This document shows, piece after piece, positions 10,155-19,586 of a DNA stretch of 64,000 nt. The translations under genes and the position numbers were made by a program. Under the pieces are notes generated by a model that was not told the origin of the DNA, made no database searches, and worked only from the letters and a program-made list of their open reading frames with translations. Where the stretch lies: the NCBI GenBank assembly GCA_938083445.1, contig CALKCP010000014.1, forward strand, positions 1 through 64,000, written 5' to 3'. Positions within the stretch are counted from its first letter, which is position 1. Every line of letters begins with the position of its first letter. This DNA is from an uncultured Ulvibacter sp. GTDB taxonomy: Bacteria > Bacteroidota > Bacteroidia > Flavobacteriales > Flavobacteriaceae.

Positions 10155-10345
10155 AATTTTGGTGAGAAATTTTTTTATTTCTCTTAAAAGGGAATTCGGT
10201 TTAATGCCGAGGCTGTTCCCGCAACTGTAAGTCGTTCCAAATGCATTTGGAATCGTGCAATTCTTCAAACCACTTTTCACTTTAGGTGAATGGGAAGGTA
10301 GCACAACAGACAAGCCAGGAGACCTGCCTTTATTCACATTGTTAA
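10155..10345 (+). promoter_or_regulatory. Cobalamin riboswitch
   Basis: AAAAGGGAAttcGGTttaaTGCCGAggCTGTtCCCGCAACTGTAAgtcg core and B12 box gccaggagacctgcc (10314-10328), upstream of a BtuB-like receptor. Confidence 0.95.
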
Positions 10346-10486
10346 ACTTTCGGGATAAAGGTTTGGATTGATTTTTAGCAAATGAGAGTTGGTCTCGCTT
10401 CTATTGGAATTCACGAGGCGCCACACATATTGTTATTTAAAAAAGTCTTCTTTTTTTCGTTTTAAAATAATCTCCACAAAAGTGGT

Positions 10487-12424
10487 TTGAAAATTATGAA
10501 ACAAAAATTATTTTGGGCATTATGCTTTACAGCAGGTGGCTTCATGTACTCCCAGCAAAATCAGAAAACAGTTCAACTAGATTCGGTTCAAATCGATACC
10601 AAAACAATGCTTCCGCGAAAAAGTAGTGGTAAGGTGGTTTTTAAAATCACCTCGCAAGACTTGGAGAAGAAATCTGGGATGTCGGTTTCACAAATAGTAA
10701 ACCAGGTTTCGGGAATCGAAATTAATGGTAGTCGAGGAAACGAAGGACAAAATCTAGGTTACTTTGTGCGTGGAGGTCGCAATCGCCAGGTTGTTATTAT
10801 GATTGATGGTGTTCAAATGAATGATCCATCTCAGATTGCAAACGACTTTGATCTTCGTCTTTTATCTAGCGCCGCAATTGAAAGTATTGAAATCATAAAA
10901 GGTGCGTCAAGTGTGCTCTATGGTTCGGGTGCGGCAACTGCAGTGATTAGCATCACAACCAAAAAGACTTCAGAGGAGCCAGTAGCTGCTGTGTTCTCAT
11001 CCTCCTATGGCTCCAATAGTGCTGCCGAAAATAGAGATGGCACATTAAACGAGTTCACAAATTATGTTGGGGTCAATGGAACAGTCCATGGGTTTTTCTA
11101 TAAGCTCGATTTTAGCAATCGCTTTTCGGATGGACTGTCTGCTATTGCCGCCGATGAGGGAGATCCCAAGTTCGAAGAAGATGTTTTTAACCGTTACAAC
11201 CTAAACCTTAATGTAGGGTATCATTTTAGTAAACAATTTAAAATAAGTAGGTTTTTCGGTATTGATAACTTTAAAGCAGGTTTTGATGATTTTAGTTATG
11301 TGGATGCTGATAATGAATCCGAATCGAAGCAAAGGCGCACCGGTGGGACACTGCAATGGAAACACAAAAAAGCTACTGTGACATTCAACGATAGCTATAC
11401 CTGGATTAAACGTGAAATTAGCGCGTCGTTTCCATCAAAATACGATGCTGAGGCCTACAGCTTTGATGCCTTTGCAAATTATGAAGTCACTTCAGAAATC
11501 TCAATAATGGCGGGGCTGAATGGAAACTTTAGCAGCTTTAATTCATTTACGATCCCTTATGGAGGAACAAATTTTAATCAGGATGTAAGTGATGAGGTAG
11601 CAAATTTTAATATTATTGATCCTTATTTGAATCTACTTTACATCTCTAACTTTGGTTTAAACCTGAATGCAGGATTGAGACTAAACATGCATAGCGACTA
11701 TGGGAATAATGTTGTTTATAATATCAATCCGTCTTATAACTTCGACTTCAAAAATAATAACTTAAAGATCTTAGCTTCTTACAGTACGGCTTATATTACG
11801 CCTTCTTTGTTTCAGTTGTATGATCCTTTGTATGGTAACGCGTCATTACAACCAGAGGAGAATACTACTATGGAAGCAGGGGTAGAATTCACTTCAGCAA
11901 CCGCTTTGCGCTTCAGTGCTGTTTACTTTTCTCGGAATGAAACGAATTATGTAGATTTTGTGAATGTAGATCCTGATCTCTTTATCTATCAATATCAAAA
12001 TACGAACGATGCCTTTACAGCGAGCGGAATTGAAATTGAGGCATCAAAGAAATTCGCTAAAAAGTTTACTGCTACTGCCAATTATACAAATACTCAGGCA
12101 GATGAGCGTTTTGCACTGCGAATTCCTGAACATAAGCTAAATGCGAGTCTTGGGTATCAAGTATTCGTTACTACCTATCTAGGATTGAATTATCAATTCA
12201 ATAGCGAGCGAGATGAATCCTTTTTCAATCCACTTACATTTGAGTCGGAGAATACCGTGTTAAGCAGTTATGGTTTATTGGATATCACAGGGTCTCATCG
12301 ATTATCAAAAAATGTAAAGTTGTTTGCGAGTATGAGCAATATTTTAAACGAAGAATTCGAAGAACTATATCGCTATCAGACTAGAGGGCGTAATTTTCGT
12401 CTAGGCTTCACCTTGACTTTCTAA
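10487..12424 (+). CDS. btuB: TonB-dependent receptor, BtuB-like vitamin B12 receptor
   Basis: Plug domain VSQIVNQVSGIEINGSRG...MIDGVQMNDPSQ...IKGASSVLYGSGAATAVI; C-terminal barrel ending RNFRLGFTLTF; preceded by cobalamin riboswitch. Confidence 0.88.
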   Translation: MKIMKQKLFWALCFTAGGFMYSQQNQKTVQLDSVQIDTKTMLPRKSSGKVVFKITSQDLEKKSGMSVSQIVNQVSGIEINGSRGNEGQNLGYFVRGGRNRQVVIMIDGVQMNDPSQIANDFDLRLLSSAAIESIEIIKGASSVLYGSGAATAVISITTKKTSEEPVAAVFSSSYGSNSAAENRDGTLNEFTNYVGVNGTVHGFFYKLDFSNRFSDGLSAIAADEGDPKFEEDVFNRYNLNLNVGYHFSKQFKISRFFGIDNFKAGFDDFSYVDADNESESKQRRTGGTLQWKHKKATVTFNDSYTWIKREISASFPSKYDAEAYSFDAFANYEVTSEISIMAGLNGNFSSFNSFTIPYGGTNFNQDVSDEVANFNIIDPYLNLLYISNFGLNLNAGLRLNMHSDYGNNVVYNINPSYNFDFKNNNLKILASYSTAYITPSLFQLYDPLYGNASLQPEENTTMEAGVEFTSATALRFSAVYFSRNETNYVDFVNVDPDLFIYQYQNTNDAFTASGIEIEASKKFAKKFTATANYTNTQADERFALRIPEHKLNASLGYQVFVTTYLGLNYQFNSERDESFFNPLTFESENTVLSSYGLLDITGSHRLSKNVKLFASMSNILNEEFEELYRYQTRGRNFRLGFTLTF

Positions 12425-12442
12425 GACTATATTTTAAAAAAG

Positions 12443-12478
12443 AAAAGCATCAATTCAAAAATAGAATTGATACTTTTT
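12443..12478 (+). terminator. Rho-independent-like terminator after btuB
   Basis: ATCAATTC-aaaaata-GAATTGAT stem followed by actttttaa. Confidence 0.6.
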
Positions 12479-12501
12479 AATGAGGACTTGTTTACACGAT
12501 A

Positions 12502-13902
12502 CTAATCTTCAGCTAGCATGATTTGGTAAAGTGGCGAGTTTGCCTTGCTTTCTGAAATCTCTTTTAGCTGATTAAAAGGCAATCCTAATGGGGATGGAGT
12601 AGGGAGGATATCATTGATAGCGGCGGCCAGTAAAGGTTCATTAACGTCGCCAAGAACACCTAAATTACTGTAGTCTTCATTTAATTCAATATCTGGGTCA
12701 AGTCCATTTACGAAGTCTGTTGCGCCCACCGCATTCGCGGTTTTAAACACGAGTGGAAGCATTGCATAGGTATGTCCCGAATTTGCCCCACTTCGACTAA
12801 AGCTGGGAGCCGGTGCATCATATAGTAAAAATGAAGCCTGAAATTTACCAGTTGTTGTACCCCCAATTTGTCGCACTGTTATATAAGGGTTAAGGCCGTT
12901 TATTACAAGTTCACTTGCTGAAGCCGTTCTGCCCGTTGTAAGTATATGTACTTTGTTTAAGTTTAGACTGTTGATTGCTTCTCCTCCATTGGCAAAACTA
13001 CTTGGAAACACCCCATTTTCTGCATACGCAGCTTGGCGATCTGTATTCCATTGCTCGGTATAAAAAAGCTGATTTGCAAATTGTCCCGTTATCATGCTTG
13101 CAAGATAGGTCGCTGTTCGAACAGATCCTCCACCATTGTACCGAAGATCAATTACTAGCTCTGTGATGCCCTCCGATTGAAATTGCGAAAAAACAGCATT
13201 TAATTGAGAATCATACTCAGAAGTAAATCCATTATAAAGTAAATAACCAATTTTCACTCCGTTTACTGTAAGAGTATTGGATATCTGTATTGGGTTTTCA
13301 GCGTATTGTGTTTTTAAAAGAGAAACAGACTCATTTATAGTCGAAATGGTTGTCCCATTATAAGTGGCTAGACCAATGGTGTATGCATCTGGAGCGAGTA
13401 AGTCACTAAAATTATTCTCGGTTAGCTGCTGTCCATCGATGCTGTTAAATATATCTCCACGCTTTAAACCCGCTGTTTGAGCACTCGTATTGGGCAGTAT
13501 ATAGCGTACATAGCCAAAAACATTTCCACTTCCATCCGGATATAGCACTAGTCCGAATTCCATTCCGTTACTTAATGATACACCATTAAGGGCATTTTCA
13601 AGTGCGATGTAATTATCAACCAATAGGCTGAACCTATCTTGGGATGAACGCAAGTATTCAAACAGAGATTCGGGGTCGTTAAAACTATTTAAAAAGGTGC
13701 TTTTCTCTTCGTTGGACGCAAAGGCATTATCCGCCAGTTCGGGAGTGTCGTCTTTATATAGATAAAAGAAATTGAGTCCTCGATAGATAAAGCTTTGAAT
13801 GTCCTCGACAGTTGCTGTTTGAATGGTGTCATCGTTATCTTTAAAACACGAACTGCAAACTAAAGCAAGCGCGAATAAGGAAAGGAATAATTTCTTTTTC
13901 AT
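12502..13902 (-). CDS. S41 family peptidase with PDZ domain, lipoprotein
   Basis: Lipobox VCSSC; PDZ-like AQTAGLKRGDIFNSIDGQQL; S41 core ITELVIDLRYNGGGSV and TTGRTASASELVINGL. Confidence 0.88.
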   Translation of the reverse strand: MKKKLFLSLFALALVCSSCFKDNDDTIQTATVEDIQSFIYRGLNFFYLYKDDTPELADNAFASNEEKSTFLNSFNDPESLFEYLRSSQDRFSLLVDNYIALENALNGVSLSNGMEFGLVLYPDGSGNVFGYVRYILPNTSAQTAGLKRGDIFNSIDGQQLTENNFSDLLAPDAYTIGLATYNGTTISTINESVSLLKTQYAENPIQISNTLTVNGVKIGYLLYNGFTSEYDSQLNAVFSQFQSEGITELVIDLRYNGGGSVRTATYLASMITGQFANQLFYTEQWNTDRQAAYAENGVFPSSFANGGEAINSLNLNKVHILTTGRTASASELVINGLNPYITVRQIGGTTTGKFQASFLLYDAPAPSFSRSGANSGHTYAMLPLVFKTANAVGATDFVNGLDPDIELNEDYSNLGVLGDVNEPLLAAAINDILPTPSPLGLPFNQLKEISESKANSPLYQIMLAED

Positions 13903-14041
13903 TTAGGTTGTTTTTTTATCACTTATCTTGTAATCTCCTAAAATAACGACATTATTTTTAGTACGAAAGCATCTTCGTTAGAATATTTGAGATAATTAGC
14001 ATCTTTTAAAAAAAGGTATTTTAATTCTTATTAAAAAGAAT

Positions 14042-14066
14042 GTAACAAAGCTTAAATTGATTCGTC
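14042..14066 (+). promoter_or_regulatory. Candidate ECF-type promoter upstream of the sigma factor gene
   Basis: GTAAC (14042-14046), 16 nt, CGTC (14063-14066), 46 nt upstream of the ATG. Confidence 0.5.
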
Positions 14067-14112
14067 ATCAATACAGAGCGTCTTATTAAAAGCGACCACG
14101 AACCAAAATAAA

Positions 14113-14619
14113 ATGAAACAGAAAGATTTTGTAGCGACAGTTTTGCCATTTAAGGATAAACTGTATCGACTTGCTAAAAGACTTCTTGTTTCCAGTGATG
14201 AAGCAGAGGATGCTGTTCAAGAAGTATATCTGAAATTATGGAAGGGAAGAGAGGTCATTCATAAGTATAAGAGCCCTGAGGCTTTTGCGATGACGATGAC
14301 CAAAAATTATTGTTTGGATCGGTTGAAATCGAAGCAAGCATCCAACCTTAAAATTGTTCATAGTAATTATCAAAACCACGAAAATCTTGATAAACAAATT
14401 GATATAAATGACGGCGTTTCATTGGTTTTTAAAATTATGGAGACACTTCCTGAGAAGCAAAGAATAATTTTACAACTCAGAGATGTGGAAGCGTTTGAAT
14501 ATTCGGAGATATCAGAAATGCTTGATATGAGCGAGACGGCAATTAGAGTAGCTCTATCAAGGGCTCGAAAAACAGTGAGAGATCAAATAATTAAAAAACA
14601 CAAGTATGGAATTAGCTAG
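14113..14619 (+). CDS. RNA polymerase sigma factor, ECF subfamily
   Basis: Sigma2 LLVSSDEAEDAVQEVYLKLWK; sigma4 LPEKQRIILQLRDVEAFEYSEISEMLDMSETAIRVALSRARKTVR. Confidence 0.95.
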   Translation: MKQKDFVATVLPFKDKLYRLAKRLLVSSDEAEDAVQEVYLKLWKGREVIHKYKSPEAFAMTMTKNYCLDRLKSKQASNLKIVHSNYQNHENLDKQIDINDGVSLVFKIMETLPEKQRIILQLRDVEAFEYSEISEMLDMSETAIRVALSRARKTVRDQIIKKHKYGIS

Positions 14620-15043
14620 GATAGAAAAACTATTAGCAGCTTATTTTGAGGGGAATACATCTCTAGAGGAGGAGAAGTCGCTACGAAAGTACTTTACAAG
14701 CGATACTGTGGCTCCTCAATTGAAAGAGTATCAATCTATTTTTGAGGGTTTTCACAGTGCCCAACATGAAGTATCTCAGCGGGAACTAATAATTCCAGAT
14801 AACAGTGTGTTCAAAATAAAAGCATTGTGGTACGGCATAGCTGCATCAGCTATTGTTGCTATTGTGATTGGTAGCTTTGTATTTTCAGGACCAAGTATGT
14901 CACATGAAGAAAGAGAGGCCTTAATGGCCTTCAACAAAAGTAAAGAGGCTATGTTGCTTCTATCCAAAAACTTCAACAATGGAGCCGGACAATTAGCAAC
15001 GCTAAATCAATTCACAGAAAGTAAAAACAGAATATTAAAATAA
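14606..15043 (+). CDS. Single-TM protein, probable anti-sigma-like partner
   Basis: Overlaps the sigma ORF by 14 nt; N-terminal LLAAYFEGNTSLEEEKSLRKYF; one TM helix YGIAASAIVAIVIGSFVF. Confidence 0.6.
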   Translation: MELARIEKLLAAYFEGNTSLEEEKSLRKYFTSDTVAPQLKEYQSIFEGFHSAQHEVSQRELIIPDNSVFKIKALWYGIAASAIVAIVIGSFVFSGPSMSHEEREALMAFNKSKEAMLLLSKNFNNGAGQLATLNQFTESKNRILK

Positions 15044-15066
15044 ACCTAATTAAAATTATAAGAGAA

Positions 15067-15609
15067 ATGAAAAAGTTAACAATTATACTAGCCATCCTAT
15101 TAGCGCCAATTTTTGTTTCGGCCCAGAATCAATTTGATTCTTTTGAAGATGAAAATGACGTTACCTCCGTCATCGTTACTAAGAATATGTTCAAGTTATT
15201 GAGCAAAATGGATTTTAACTCAGAAGATCCTGAAGCCAAAGAGTACCTAGCTATGGTCAACAACCTTGATAATATGAAAGTGTTTACCACTGAGAATGCC
15301 ACAGTAGCCGCTAAAATGGATGCATCTGTAGCAAAATACGTGTCCAGTTCTAGTGGATTAGACGAATTAATGCGTGTAAAAGATGAAGGTAAAAACATTA
15401 GGTTTTACTCGAAGGAAGGTAAAAACGAAAATTACGTTAGTGAATTATTAATGCATTTGAGTGGTGATATTAATGGTGAAAAAATGACAGTGATCATGAG
15501 CATTACGGGGGATATTGATCTCAAGCAAATTTCTAAACTTACCTCCGAACTTAATGTTCCGGGTAGTGAAGAATTAAAGAACATCAAAATTAAAAAGAAA
15601 AGAATCTAA
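15067..15609 (+). CDS. DUF4252 domain-containing protein
   Basis: Signal peptide; FSVTKNMFKLLSKM-type layout with repeated ISKLTSELNVPG tail. Confidence 0.75.
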   Translation: MKKLTIILAILLAPIFVSAQNQFDSFEDENDVTSVIVTKNMFKLLSKMDFNSEDPEAKEYLAMVNNLDNMKVFTTENATVAAKMDASVAKYVSSSSGLDELMRVKDEGKNIRFYSKEGKNENYVSELLMHLSGDINGEKMTVIMSITGDIDLKQISKLTSELNVPGSEELKNIKIKKKRI

Positions 15610-15611
15610 TT

Positions 15612-16154
15612 ATGGGACTTACAAAATACCTTATTCCTTTTGCTGTTGCATTTTTAGCACTAGTGAGTTGTGGAAATGAGCCGTCGCTCCAAAAGTACTT
15701 GGTAGCAAAACAAGAGGACGACAAGTTCATGAAAATAGATTTGGCTGCCAGTTTGCTGCAATCTGAAGGCAGTTCATTTACGGAAGAACAGCAAGACGTC
15801 TTAAAAACTATTAAAAAGGTTAATGTAGTAGCCTATAAAGTTGAGGAAGGAAATTTGGACGCATATGCAATTGAAAAAGAGATCATTTCCGAAATTATGA
15901 GCCAGGATAAATATAAAACACTTATGCGGTTTGGTTCCAACACCAGAGGAACAACCTTGAAATATTTAGGAGAAGAAGATGCCATTGATGAGCTAATCGT
16001 GTTTGCTAGTGATAGCGAAAAAGGATTTGCCGTTTTTAGACTGTTAGGTGAAAACATGAGACCAGATCAAATGATGACCTTAATGAGTTCCATTGAAAAC
16101 GGAGATTTGGATCTTTCAAAGTTTTCCGGCTTAGGAGATTTGCTAGAGTTTTAG
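15612..16154 (+). CDS. DUF4252 domain-containing lipoprotein
   Basis: Lipobox LVSCG; layout parallel to the upstream ORF, ending MTLMSSIENGDLDLSKFSGL. Confidence 0.7.
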   Translation: MGLTKYLIPFAVAFLALVSCGNEPSLQKYLVAKQEDDKFMKIDLAASLLQSEGSSFTEEQQDVLKTIKKVNVVAYKVEEGNLDAYAIEKEIISEIMSQDKYKTLMRFGSNTRGTTLKYLGEEDAIDELIVFASDSEKGFAVFRLLGENMRPDQMMTLMSSIENGDLDLSKFSGLGDLLEF

Positions 16155-16224
16155 TGCCCTACAGTTCTTTATGAATCAAAGTGCACATTCCCTCGAGACC
16201 CCTTATAAGGCATCGATACATTAC

Positions 16225-16252
16225 TAAAAAAGGCTTCCTTTATGGAAGCCTT
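16225..16252 (-). terminator. Terminator downstream of purB
   Basis: Minus strand AAGGCTTCC-ataaa-GGAAGCCTT followed by a T-run. Confidence 0.7.
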
Positions 16253-16280
16253 ACTATTTTCAATGAGTTGCGGACAACAA

Positions 16281-17624
16281 TTAAATCCCCGTGTAATTGC
16301 TCGGGCTTATTGCGCGCATTTCTGTTTTAACTTCTTCTGATACCTCTAAGGTTTCGATAAAATTTGATATGGATCGTTGGTTAATCTTTTCGTTGGTGCG
16401 CGTTAATCCTTTTAGAGCCTCATAAGCATTGGGATATGCTTCACGTCTTAAAATGGTCTGAATCGCCTCAGCAACTACCGCCCAATTATTCTCTAAATCT
16501 TCAGCAAACTTAGATTCATTCAGCAACAATTTATGCAAGCCTTTTACGGTAGATTGAAATGCAATTAGGGTGTGTCCAATTGGCACGCCTATATTCCTCA
16601 GCACTGTACTATCTGTTAGATCACGTTGTAATCTGCTTAGAGGTAATTTGGCTGAGAGGTGTTCAAAAATGGCATTAGCAATTCCTAAATTACCTTCACT
16701 GTTCTCAAAATCAATTGGATTTACTTTATGCGGCATAGCACTTGATCCCACTTCACCTTCCTTGATTTTTTGTTTGAAATAATCCATAGAGACATAGGTC
16801 CAGATATCCCGATCTAAATCCAAAACAATCGTATTGATTCTTTTTAAGGTATCGAAAAGGGCTGCCATATGATCATAATGCTCAATTTGAGTCGTTGGGA
16901 AAGAATGGTGCAATCCTAATTTTGTTTGAACAAATGATGCCCCGAATCTTCTCCAGTCAACATCTGGATATGCTACTTTGTGTGCGTTAAAGTTCCCGGT
17001 GGCACCACCAAATTTTGCCGCATTCTTTATTTTACTCAGTAAACTTAACTGTTCTTCTATTCGCACTACATAAACCTCAATTTCTTTTCCCAAGCGGGTA
17101 GGTGATGCGGGTTGACCATGCGTACGAGCTAGCATCGCAATCTCTGCCCATTCAACAGCAAGTTCTTTGAGTTTGGTTGTTAAAGCAGCTAGTTGCGGCC
17201 CATAAACATCATTCATAGCGTCTTTTAACGAAAGCGGAATGGCGGTGTTGTTAATGTCTTGTGATGTTAATCCAAAATGGATAAATTCTTTGTATTTCTG
17301 AAGTTTTAGGCCATCAAATTTTTCTTTAAGAAAATATTCAACTGCCTTAACGTCGTGATTTGTAACTTTTTCAATGTCTTTTATCTGCTGCGCATCGGCT
17401 ACGGTAAACTCAGTGTATAACGCTCTCATTGAGGCAAATACACTTTGGTCAAAATCCTTAAGTTGAGGTATTTCGAGTTCTACTAGCGAAATAAAGTATT
17501 CAACTTCAACTTGTACTCTGTACCGAATAAGGGCCTCTTCAGAAAAGTATGGCACTAAAGATGCCGTTTTGGACGCGTATCTTCCGTCAATTGGTGATAT
17601 CGCCTGTAGTGCGTTTGTGTTCAT
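16281..17624 (-). CDS. purB: Adenylosuccinate lyase
   Basis: ISPIDGRYASKT N-terminus and signature GSSAMPHKVNPIDFENSEGN; start placed at the ATG (MNTNALQ) rather than the GTG at 17645. Confidence 0.95.
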   Translation of the reverse strand: MNTNALQAISPIDGRYASKTASLVPYFSEEALIRYRVQVEVEYFISLVELEIPQLKDFDQSVFASMRALYTEFTVADAQQIKDIEKVTNHDVKAVEYFLKEKFDGLKLQKYKEFIHFGLTSQDINNTAIPLSLKDAMNDVYGPQLAALTTKLKELAVEWAEIAMLARTHGQPASPTRLGKEIEVYVVRIEEQLSLLSKIKNAAKFGGATGNFNAHKVAYPDVDWRRFGASFVQTKLGLHHSFPTTQIEHYDHMAALFDTLKRINTIVLDLDRDIWTYVSMDYFKQKIKEGEVGSSAMPHKVNPIDFENSEGNLGIANAIFEHLSAKLPLSRLQRDLTDSTVLRNIGVPIGHTLIAFQSTVKGLHKLLLNESKFAEDLENNWAVVAEAIQTILRREAYPNAYEALKGLTRTNEKINQRSISNFIETLEVSEEVKTEMRAISPSNYTGI

Positions 17625-18119
17625 TGCTTCAAATTTGAAGACCACCTATGCAAAAAGCTTTGGTGGTCGAGGAAAGCAAAGATAAGAATTTGTGAGGAAA
17701 ATTTAGGTGAGTGAATTACTATTTATGTCTGAACTTCATATTTTGGGTACGCACTTTTTTGCCTCTTGATGTATATCCCGCAGTGTTTTGGGATATATTC
17801 GTTTCGATAATGGTTTTTAACTCGGCATGAATCCAATTTATCTCTGTACCAAGGTATAAGGCGAAGACATCGCGTACACCTCACATGCATCTATTGACTT
17901 GTATGAAGCCAATAGAAACAGCAGATCGACCTTCCCCTTTGGCGGTGGTTTTGTTGTGAGCAATTTAATGTCCAATAAAGTTATAATGTATCAAACGTTC
18001 TTGCCTTTGAGAAAGCCATTTCATTTGATTATTCGTAACGGATCTAATTGACACCTTTTAGAAACTTAAATCAACTATTTACCCTAATCTTATTATATTA
18101 GCCCAAAGTTACTATTTCT

Positions 18120-18773
18120 GTGGATTTACAATTACTTGACCATCTTAAATCTTTTCTCACCGAGAGGCGTTGCGCGCTTTTTCAGAAGGTCTTGGCAGAC
18201 CGCACCCGTCACTTTACCGTCGCAACAGAAGATGTATATCAATTGCATAACACGAGTGCTGTAATGCGTACATGTGATATTTTTGGAATTCAAGACCTTC
18301 ATGTAGTTGAGGAGCAGTTAGGGAAAAGAATAGACAAAGAGATTGCAATGGGGGCTCAAAAGTGGGTTGATTTTAATAGGTATGATTCAATAATTGATTG
18401 CACAGACCGACTCCGAGCAGAAGGGTATCAAATAATAGCAACAACGCCACATGAAAATGGTACACCGCTACACGATTTTGATATCACTAAGAAAGCGGCA
18501 TTTGTTTTTGGTACTGAAAAAGATGGACTTAGTGATGCTGTTCTCAAGAATGCAGACGGATTTTTGAAAATACCGATGTATGGTTTTACTGAAAGTTTAA
18601 ATATTTCAGTCTCTGCAGCTATTATTTTGCAAAACCTTGTTAGCAGATTGAAGCAATCTGATATAGATTGGTCCCTTTCTGAAGATGAAAAATTGGAATT
18701 AGAGCTAAAATGGGTTAAAAAGACCATTAAGAGCTCTGCGGAAATAATAGAGAGGTACTATCAAGAAAAATAA
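18120..18773 (+). CDS. trmH: tRNA (guanosine-2'-O)-methyltransferase, SpoU/TrmH family
   Basis: RTRHFTVATEDVYQLHNTSAVMRTCDIFGIQDLHVVE; FVFGTEKDGLSDAVLKNADGFLKIPMYGFTESLNISVSAAI. Confidence 0.93.
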   Translation: MDLQLLDHLKSFLTERRCALFQKVLADRTRHFTVATEDVYQLHNTSAVMRTCDIFGIQDLHVVEEQLGKRIDKEIAMGAQKWVDFNRYDSIIDCTDRLRAEGYQIIATTPHENGTPLHDFDITKKAAFVFGTEKDGLSDAVLKNADGFLKIPMYGFTESLNISVSAAIILQNLVSRLKQSDIDWSLSEDEKLELELKWVKKTIKSSAEIIERYYQEK

Positions 18774-18806
18774 ACCAACACCTGCGCCTTAAAAAATATA
18801 CCCTAA

Positions 18807-19382
18807 ATGAAACTCGTATTTGCAACCCATAACAAAAATAAATTTTTAGAAGTTCAGACAATGATGCCACCTGATATTGATTTGTTGAGCTTATCAGATA
18901 TTGACTGCAATGAAGATATTGCCGAGACAGAAACCACTATAGAAGGAAATGCAATCTTGAAGGCTACGTATGTGAAAGAACACTATGGTTATGATTGTTT
19001 CGCTGATGATACAGGTTTAGAGGTGAACTCGTTAAATAATGAACCAGGCGTCTATAGTGCGCGCTATGCTGGCCCTGACAATAACGCCAATGCTAATATC
19101 CAAAAACTCCTTTTAAATTTATCGGAAAAAGAAAACCGAGCGGCTAGATTCAAAACAGCAATTTCTCTTGTGTTTGAAGGAAAAAAAGCCTTGTTTCTTG
19201 GTATTTGCGAAGGAGAAATAGTTGAAGAACAAAAGGGTATAGGAGGTTTTGGCTATGATCCAGTTTTTAAACCGAATGGTTATAAGACGACTTTTGCAGA
19301 AATGAGTCTTGATCAAAAAAGTGAGATTGGTCACAGAGGAAGAGCAATGAGACAGTTAATCGATTACCTGTCAAAGCGGTAA
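18807..19382 (+). CDS. rdgB: Non-canonical purine NTP pyrophosphatase, RdgB/HAM1 family
   Basis: LVFATHNKNKFLEV; FADDTGLEVNSLNNEPGVYSARYAG; GFGYDPVF. Confidence 0.95.
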   Translation: MKLVFATHNKNKFLEVQTMMPPDIDLLSLSDIDCNEDIAETETTIEGNAILKATYVKEHYGYDCFADDTGLEVNSLNNEPGVYSARYAGPDNNANANIQKLLLNLSEKENRAARFKTAISLVFEGKKALFLGICEGEIVEEQKGIGGFGYDPVFKPNGYKTTFAEMSLDQKSEIGHRGRAMRQLIDYLSKR

Positions 19383-19586
19383 ATCTCCAAATATTTCACA
19401 ATTCAATAAACCACACTATTTTGTTGCAAATAATATAGTACCTTTGCACTTTGAAAATTGCGGCTGGCTTTTGTTGTGCTGTAATTAATTTTAAATCCTC
19501 AGGGTGAGGTAGTGCTGCAAGAAGTGATAGGGTTATTATGTGTCGACTTTACTTCCTAAATGCACAAATAACTTTATATACTTTTT

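Noticed and set aside
10125-10337. 70-aa ORF on the minus strand
   Set aside because: Falls on the antisense of the cobalamin riboswitch; composition explained by the RNA element
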